Shown here: in pieces, positions 6,167 to 10,090 of the stretch
Layout of the letters: every line of letters begins with the position of its first letter
Numbering within the stretch: position 1 is the stretch's first letter
Made by a program: the position numbers and the translations under genes
Source of the DNA: an uncultured Clostridia bacterium
GTDB lineage: Bacteria > Bacillota > Clostridia > TANB77 > CAG-508
Assembly: GCA_948664205.1 (NCBI GenBank)
Contig: CAPNDH010000047.1
Span: 1-10,090, forward strand
Direction of reading: 5' to 3'
Length of the DNA stretch: 10,090 nt
Notes under the pieces: model-generated
What the model saw: the letters and a program-made list of their open reading frames with translations, nothing else
What the model was told of the DNA's origin: nothing
The model's database searches: none

Positions 6167-7234
6167 ATGGATAAAAATATTTCAAATGAAAAAAAGCCTT
6201 TAAGACTAAAAGTAAAAACATTTGTAGATTTAAGAAGGTTCACTAGTAAACAATTACATAAAATAGTAGAAAATTTTAGAACAAAAAATAGAGCATATGA
6301 AGCAAAATACAAAGAAATGTCAGCACTAGACTATATGAAAGTAGTAAAAAGAAATGAATTGTTAGCATATAAAGTAAGAAGTAGCTTAGTAAATTTATCA
6401 GATAAACAAACAGAGAAAAACAGAATAAAACTTCAAGAAAGATGGGAGGGAGGTAAAGCCCGTCTAAAGTATGAACTTGATAAAGGAGAAATTACAGAAA
6501 AACAATATAAAAACCAAAAGGACCAATTAATATATAAGACATCTAAAGCAATGTATGCTAAAGATATGGTAAAAGACCAAGAAAAACCACAAAACCCAAG
6601 AACAAAAAGAATTATTACAAATGTTAAAAATGGAGCAAAGGCAGTCGTAAAAGGAATAGCAACAGGAGCTAGTATGGTAGCAGGAATAGTAGCAATACCA
6701 TTTGTTATGGCATATAAAGGAGTAAAGGCAGTAGGAACAAAAGCATTAGCAATTGGTAGAGGTGGAAAAGTAGCAGCTATAACAGCAGGAAAAGTAGTAG
6801 GTAATACTGCAAAAAGTGTAGCAGAAAATGTAAAAAATCAAGTAGGACCAATAGCACAAGAAGTAAAAGAAACAGAAAATGCAAAAAGAAATATGAAAGT
6901 TGCAGAAAAATCAAAAGAATTAGATGATGCAGCTACATTATCAGCTAAAAGAGAAATATTTGATAATAGTAGTAAGCAAACACAAAGTGCAATAAGAGTA
7001 AACGATTGGAAAGTAGCATTAAGAGAAGACAAAAAATTCTATGCAAAACAACAAACACAAGAAATGACATTAGAAGATTCAGAAAAGCAATCAAGAGAAG
7101 CACAAAGAAGAGAAAACTTACATATGGATAAAGAAGAACAACCAATAAACCATAAAGAAGCAATTGAAAAAGTAGATGGAGAAGTATTAACTCAAGAAGA
7201 AGTAAAAAAAGTCTACGGAGACCAAGAAAAATAA
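6167..7234 (+). CDS. Unrecognised basic protein with a Gly/Ala-rich hydrophobic core
   Basis: I do not recognise this 355-residue protein. Three parts are visible from the 6167 start. Residues 1-150 are charged, Lys/Arg-rich and mostly helical (LRRFTSKQLHKIVENFR; KQTEKNRIKLQERWEGGKARL). Residues 156-214 are rich in Gly, Ala and Val and poor in acidic residues, with a short stretch able to sit in or on a membrane (GIATGASMVAGIVAIPFVMA, about 163-182) followed by repeated KAVG/KVAA/KVVG-like units. Residues 215-355 are again charged, with Glu/Gln/Arg-rich helical segments. There is no signal peptide, no Cys and no catalytic motif. The gene has its own promoter and no partner: trmFO ends 127 bases upstream, and the str operon starts from its own promoter 10 bases downstream. 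It could be a membrane-associated structural or coat-like protein; that is a guess from composition. Confidence 0.8.
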   Translation: MDKNISNEKKPLRLKVKTFVDLRRFTSKQLHKIVENFRTKNRAYEAKYKEMSALDYMKVVKRNELLAYKVRSSLVNLSDKQTEKNRIKLQERWEGGKARLKYELDKGEITEKQYKNQKDQLIYKTSKAMYAKDMVKDQEKPQNPRTKRIITNVKNGAKAVVKGIATGASMVAGIVAIPFVMAYKGVKAVGTKALAIGRGGKVAAITAGKVVGNTAKSVAENVKNQVGPIAQEVKETENAKRNMKVAEKSKELDDAATLSAKREIFDNSSKQTQSAIRVNDWKVALREDKKFYAKQQTQEMTLEDSEKQSREAQRRENLHMDKEEQPINHKEAIEKVDGEVLTQEEVKKVYGDQEK

Positions 7235-7244
7235 ACAAAATGTA

Positions 7245-7273
7245 TTGACATATAGTTATAAAAATGATAAAAT
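7245..7273 (+). promoter_or_regulatory. Strong promoter of the str operon (rpsL-rpsG-fusA)
   Basis: A perfect TTGACA (7245-7250), a 17-base spacer and TAAAAT (7268-7273), with TG at 7265-7266 making an extended -10 (TGaTAAAAT). It is the best promoter in the window, as expected for ribosomal protein genes. It begins 10 bases after the preceding stop codon. The predicted start is near G7280, about 95 bases before the rpsL GTG. Confidence 0.8.
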
Positions 7274-7275
7274 AT

Positions 7276-7346
7276 AACCGTTATTGTAAAATGCCATTAA
7301 ATGGTATTTCCGTAACGGTTTTTTATTGTAAAATAATATACAATAA
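7276..7346 (+). promoter_or_regulatory. rpsL leader: terminator-like hairpin with alternative pairings
   Basis: AACCGTTA (7276-7283) pairs with TAACGGTT (7313-7320), which runs into TTTT, giving the form of an intrinsic terminator. Inside it AAATGCCA (7289-7296) pairs with TGGTATTT (7302-7309). A 12-base direct repeat TTATTGTAAAAT occurs at 7281-7292 and 7323-7334. Both copies can pair through TTATTGTA with TACAATAA (7339-7346), so the upstream copy could form an alternative to the terminator. Transcripts entering from upstream carry the full left arm; those starting at about 7280 lack its first bases. It may end read-through from the upstream gene, attenuate the str operon, or both. Confidence 0.55.
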
Positions 7347-7374
7347 ACAAAAAAATCAAGGAGGTGAAATTTAA

Positions 7375-7788
7375 GTGCCAACAATTAACCAATTAGTAAG
7401 AAAAGGAAGACATACTGCAAAAACAAAATCTACATCACCAGCTCTTCAACATGGTTACAATACTATGAAAAAGAAAGTAACAGATAGAAGAAGCCCACAA
7501 AAAAGAGGTGTATGTACAGTTGTTAAAACAGTAACACCTAAGAAACCAAACTCAGCTTTAAGAAAAGTAGCCAGAGTTAGACTTTCAAACGGTTATGAAG
7601 TAACTTCTTATATTCCAGGAATCGGACACAACCTACAAGAGCACAGTGTTGTTCTTATAAGAGGTGGAAGGGTAAAAGACTTACCAGGTGTTCGTTACCA
7701 CATAATAAGAGGAACATTAGATACAGCAGGCGTTAAAGATAGAATGCAAGCTAGATCTAAATATGGAGCAAAAAAACCTAAAAAATAA
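7375..7788 (+). CDS. rpsL: 30S ribosomal protein S12
   Basis: S12 sits at the decoding centre of the small subunit and helps control accuracy. The GTG start at 7375 is fixed by AAGGAGGTG (7358-7366) with 8-base spacing and by the conserved N-terminus MPTINQLVRKGR. At 137 residues it has the Gram-positive length, with the insert around residues 17-40 that Escherichia coli lacks. Conserved blocks: SPQKRGVC, TPKKPNSALRKVARVRL, GIGHNLQEHSVVLIRGGRVKDLPGVRYH, and a Lys-rich tail. Lys56 and Lys101, the sites whose changes classically give streptomycin resistance, are both unmutated. Asp102 is the residue methylthiolated in some bacteria. First gene of the str operon. An 8-bp hairpin (AACCTAAA 7775-7782 / TTTAGGTT 7791-7798) spans its stop codon. 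Confidence 0.98.
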   Translation: MPTINQLVRKGRHTAKTKSTSPALQHGYNTMKKKVTDRRSPQKRGVCTVVKTVTPKKPNSALRKVARVRLSNGYEVTSYIPGIGHNLQEHSVVLIRGGRVKDLPGVRYHIIRGTLDTAGVKDRMQARSKYGAKKPKK

Positions 7789-7930
7789 AATTTAGGTTAG
7801 TGCATATAAGAAATTACAAATTTAAGGTACTTAAATTGTAAATAGATTATACGCACTATACTAGAGAAATTCGAGAAGAAAATTAGTATTGAATTTCTAA
7901 AGAGTACCGTAGATACAATAAATAGTATCT
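7775..7930 (+). promoter_or_regulatory. Structured rpsL-rpsG spacer, possible translational control site
   Basis: The spacer is unusually long (166 bases) and made almost wholly of inverted repeats. First, 7775-7782/7791-7798 (8 bp). Second, a long two-stage hairpin: TAGTGCATATAA (7798-7809) with TTATACGCACTA (7847-7858, one mismatch), enclosing TTACAAATTTAAG (7814-7826, one bulged A) with CTTAAATTGTAA (7830-7841). Third, AGAAATTC (7865-7872) with GAATTTCT (7891-7898). Fourth, AGATAC (7911-7916) with GTATCT (7925-7930), just before the rpsG ribosome site GGAGGG at 7942-7947. The first two compete for 7798. No T-run follows any of them, so termination is unlikely. In Escherichia coli, S7 binds the rpsL-rpsG spacer to repress translation; a similar role here is inferred from position only. 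Confidence 0.6.
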
Positions 7931-7954
7931 AAAATTGAAAAGGAGGGAAGAATA

Positions 7955-8425
7955 GTGCCAAGAAGAGGATATATAGCAAAAAGAGATGTAATAGCAGATC
8001 CAATGTACAATAGCAAACTTGTTACAAAATTAATAAACAATGTTATGCTAGACGGTAAAAAAACAGTTGCACAAAAAATAGTTTATGATGCATTTGATAT
8101 CATAAAAGAAAAAGAACAAAGAGATGCTTTAGAAGTATTTGAAGAAGCACTTAACAATGTAATGCCAGTTCTTGAAGTAAAAGCAAGAAGAGTTGGTGGT
8201 GCAACATACCAAGTACCATTAGAAATAAGACCAGAAAGAAGACAAACTTTAGGTTTAAGATGGCTAGTTACATATGCTAGAAATAGACATGAAAAAACAA
8301 TGGCTGAAAAATTAGCCGGAGAAATAACAGACGCTTTAGCTGGAAACGGTGGAGCATTCAAGAAGAAAGAAGACATGCACAGAATGGCAGAAGCAAACAA
8401 AGCTTTCGCACATTACAAGTGGTAA
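7955..8425 (+). CDS. rpsG: 30S ribosomal protein S7
   Basis: S7 is the primary assembly protein of the 30S head, binds the 3' domain of 16S rRNA and contacts E-site tRNA. The GTG start at 7955 follows AAAGGAGGG with 7-base spacing and gives the conserved N-terminus MPRRGYIAKRDVIADPMYNSKLVTKLINNVMLDGKK. The 156-residue length is standard. Other conserved blocks: ALNNVMPVLEVKARRVGGATYQVPLEIRPERR, LGLRWLV, and the end EDMHRMAEANKAFAHYKW. Second gene of the str operon, between a structured spacer and a repeat-filled spacer. Confidence 0.98.
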   Translation: MPRRGYIAKRDVIADPMYNSKLVTKLINNVMLDGKKTVAQKIVYDAFDIIKEKEQRDALEVFEEALNNVMPVLEVKARRVGGATYQVPLEIRPERRQTLGLRWLVTYARNRHEKTMAEKLAGEITDALAGNGGAFKKKEDMHRMAEANKAFAHYKW

Positions 8426-8428
8426 AAT

Positions 8429-8463
8429 GGAAGTTGGAAGTTGGAAGTTGGAAGTTGGAAACT
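8429..8463. repeat. Heptad tandem array A: GGAAGTT, four perfect copies plus one degenerate
   Basis: GGAAGTT at 8429, 8436, 8443 and 8450, then GGAAACT at 8457. It begins three bases after the rpsG stop. A further single GGAAGTT occurs at 8554-8560. Confidence 0.9.
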
Positions 8464-8499
8464 TGGGTAATTTCTTTGTAGAACTTATTTTAAAGTTTC

Positions 8500-8527
8500 A
8501 ACCTCTAACAACTAACCTCTAACCTCC
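8500..8527. repeat. Heptad array B, complementary sense: AACCTCT-type, four units
   Basis: AACCTCT (8500), AACAACT (8507), AACCTCT (8514) and AACCTCC (8521), exact period 7. The units resemble degenerate reverse complements of array A (AACTTCC). A and B can pair imperfectly into a hairpin. Confidence 0.75.
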
Positions 8528-8593
8528 TAAATAAAATATAAAACAAAGAGATAGGAAGTTAAATTGAAGTTAAGAGAAAAAATGGATAAGAAG

Positions 8594-8607
8594 TTTCTTC
8601 GAAGAAA
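8594..8607. repeat. 14-base perfect palindrome in the rpsG-fusA spacer
   Basis: TTTCTTC directly followed by GAAGAAA, between the lone GGAAGTT at 8554 and array C. It may be the tip of a larger stem made of the flanking heptads; no T-run follows. Confidence 0.7.
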
Positions 8608-8619
8608 TTCTCAAAATCC

Positions 8620-8647
8620 AAACTCCAACCTCCAACTTCCAACATCT
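8620..8647. repeat. Heptad array C, complementary sense: AACTTCC-type, four units
   Basis: AAACTCC (8620), AACCTCC (8627), AACTTCC (8634) and AACATCT (8641), exact period 7. The third unit is the exact reverse complement of GGAAGTT. The array ends 7 bases before the purine run that leads into the fusA ribosome site, so pairing with array A could bring that site near a long stem. Confidence 0.8.
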
Positions 8648-8673
8648 TAATTAAAAAGGAGGAAAAAGCAAAA

Positions 8674-10090
8674 ATGGCTGGAAGAGAGTTTCCTTTAGAG
8701 AGAACAAGAAACATAGGAATCATGGCCCATATAGATGCTGGAAAAACTACTACTACAGAAAGAATTCTATTCTATACAGGTAGAACTCATAAAATAGGAG
8801 AAGTTCACGAAGGTGCAGCAACAATGGACTGGATGGTTCAAGAACAAGAAAGAGGTATAACAATTACTTCAGCTGCAACAACATGTAAATGGATGGATAA
8901 CAGAATAAACATCATAGATACTCCAGGACACGTTGACTTCACAGTAGAAGTTGAAAGATCTTTAAGAGTATTAGATGGTTCTGTACTAGTTCTAGCAGCA
9001 AGAAGTGGTGTACAACCACAATCAGAAACAGTTTGGAGACAAGCTGATAAATACAGAGTACCAAGAATGGCATATGTAAATAAAATGGATATGACAGGTG
9101 CAGATTTCTACGGATGCGTTGAGCAAATGAAAGAAAGATTAAATGCAAATGCAGTTCCAATTGAATTGCCAATAGGTGCTGAAGACAATTTCCAAGGAAT
9201 TGTTGACTTAGTAAAAATGAGAGCTTTCATTCATAAAGATGATTTAGGAAAAGAAATTGAAGAAACAGACATTCCTGAAGATTTAAAAGAAAAAGCAGAA
9301 AGCTACAGAGCTGCGATGGTAGAAGCAGCAGCAGAACAAGATGATGAATTAATGATGAAATACTTAGACGAAGGTGAATTAACTGAAGACGAAATAAGAG
9401 CAGGTCTAAGAAAAGGAACAATAGATAACACAATAGTTCCAGTAACATGTGGTTCATCATACAAAAACAAAGGTGTACAAGAATTACTAGATGCAATAGT
9501 ATACTATATGCCATCACCACTTGATATACCAAATATTAAAGGTGTAGATGAAGCTGGTAATGAAGTAGAAAGAGTAACATCTGATTCAGAACCATTCTCA
9601 GCATTAGCATTCAAAATAGCAACAGACCCATTTGTTGGAAAACTTTGTTTCTTCAGAGTATATTCAGGAACATTAGAATCTGGATCTACAATATTAAATG
9701 CAAACAAAGGTAAGAAAGATAGAATGGGAAGAATTCTATTAATGCATGCTAACCACAGAGAAGATATAGATAAAGTATATGCAGGAGATATAGCTGCAGC
9801 AGTTGGACTAAAAGAAGTATCTACAGGAGATACACTTTGTGACCCAGCTCATCCAGTTATATTAGAATCAATGGAATTCCCAGAGCCAGTTATTGATATA
9901 GCTATAGAGCCAAAAGATAAAGCAAACAGTGAAAAAATGAGTATAGCTTTAGCAAAACTAGCAGAAGAAGATCCAACATTCAAAACACATACAGACCATG
10001 AAACAGGTCAAACAATAATCGCTGGTATGGGTGAACTTCACCTAGATATCATCGTAGACAGATTAAAGAGAGAATTTAAAGTTGAATGTA
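8674..10090 (+). CDS. fusA: Elongation factor G, N-terminal part, 3' truncated by the window
   Basis: EF-G is the GTPase that drives translocation of mRNA and tRNA on the ribosome and helps recycle ribosomes. The 472 residues present read without interruption to the window edge; full-length EF-G has about 690. GTPase motifs: G1 AHIDAGKT (18-25), switch I with RGITITSAATT (60-70), G3 DTPGHVDF (82-89), G4 NKMD (136-139) and G5 GSS (in VTCGSSYKNKGV). Domain II begins near FSALAFKIATDPFVGKL, and domain III contains EEDPTFKTHTDHETGQTIIAGMGELHLDI. The ATG at 8674 is chosen for the standard MAGREFPLERTRNIGIMAHID start, with AAAGGAGG (8655-8662) and an 11-base spacer, slightly long. Third gene of the str operon; tuf may follow outside the window. 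Confidence 0.97.
   Translation, partial: MAGREFPLERTRNIGIMAHIDAGKTTTTERILFYTGRTHKIGEVHEGAATMDWMVQEQERGITITSAATTCKWMDNRINIIDTPGHVDFTVEVERSLRVLDGSVLVLAARSGVQPQSETVWRQADKYRVPRMAYVNKMDMTGADFYGCVEQMKERLNANAVPIELPIGAEDNFQGIVDLVKMRAFIHKDDLGKEIEETDIPEDLKEKAESYRAAMVEAAAEQDDELMMKYLDEGELTEDEIRAGLRKGTIDNTIVPVTCGSSYKNKGVQELLDAIVYYMPSPLDIPNIKGVDEAGNEVERVTSDSEPFSALAFKIATDPFVGKLCFFRVYSGTLESGSTILNANKGKKDRMGRILLMHANHREDIDKVYAGDIAAAVGLKEVSTGDTLCDPAHPVILESMEFPEPVIDIAIEPKDKANSEKMSIALAKLAEEDPTFKTHTDHETGQTIIAGMGELHLDIIVDRLKREFKVEC

Noticed and set aside
8429..8647. Heptad arrays as a CRISPR array
   Set aside because: The units are 7 bases, contiguous and in both orientations, with no spacers and no cas genes.
8939..9707. 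Minus-strand open frames opposite fusA
   Set aside because: The fusA frame is conserved throughout; the minus frames have odd Leu-rich composition and no start signals.

Overview
The window comes from a low-GC, Gram-positive-type chromosome, most likely Clostridia or a relative. Ile is mostly ATA and Arg mostly AGA, Shine-Dalgarno sites are strong (AAGGAGG-like), promoters are SigA-like, rpsL and rpsG start with GTG, and topA and trmFO lie close together as in many Firmicutes. Everything is housekeeping in character except one compact locus at about 3887-4147. No tRNA, rRNA, CRISPR array, transposase or phage gene is visible.

Layout, left to right. (1) 1-457: the 3' end of topA (DNA topoisomerase I zinc ribbons) and its terminator. 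(2) 468-3862: promoter and a large SWIM/SNF2-type helicase gene. Its reading frame is broken by one base near 2815, between helicase motifs Ia and II. (3) 3887-4147: a small two-RNA locus that looks like a type I toxin-antitoxin module. It has a minus-strand ORF for a 21-residue hydrophobic peptide with a perfect ribosome site, a convergent short plus-strand RNA, a shared bidirectional terminator, and two 11-base repeats that let the short RNA pair with the ribosome-binding and start region of the peptide mRNA. (4) 4150-4325: a leader-like region with a possible terminator and a good promoter. (5) 4326-6039: a two-gene operon of a small charged helical protein and trmFO (tRNA m5U54 methyltransferase). 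(6) 6102-7234: a single gene with its own promoter for an unrecognised 355-residue basic protein with a Gly/Ala-rich hydrophobic core. (7) 7245-10090: the str operon rpsL-rpsG-fusA (fusA runs off the end), with a strong promoter, a terminator-like leader, a structured rpsL-rpsG spacer and an rpsG-fusA spacer largely built from 7-base tandem repeats in both orientations.

How the parts relate. rpsL, rpsG and fusA supply two 30S proteins and EF-G, TrmFO modifies tRNA, and TopA and the SNF2-type protein act on DNA. The most interesting object is the par/Fst-like toxin-antitoxin candidate at 3887-4147. Its evidence is architectural (repeats, terminator, promoters, ribosome site); the peptide itself is not one I recognise. 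Promoters, hairpins and repeats were found by eye, without folding or search software.
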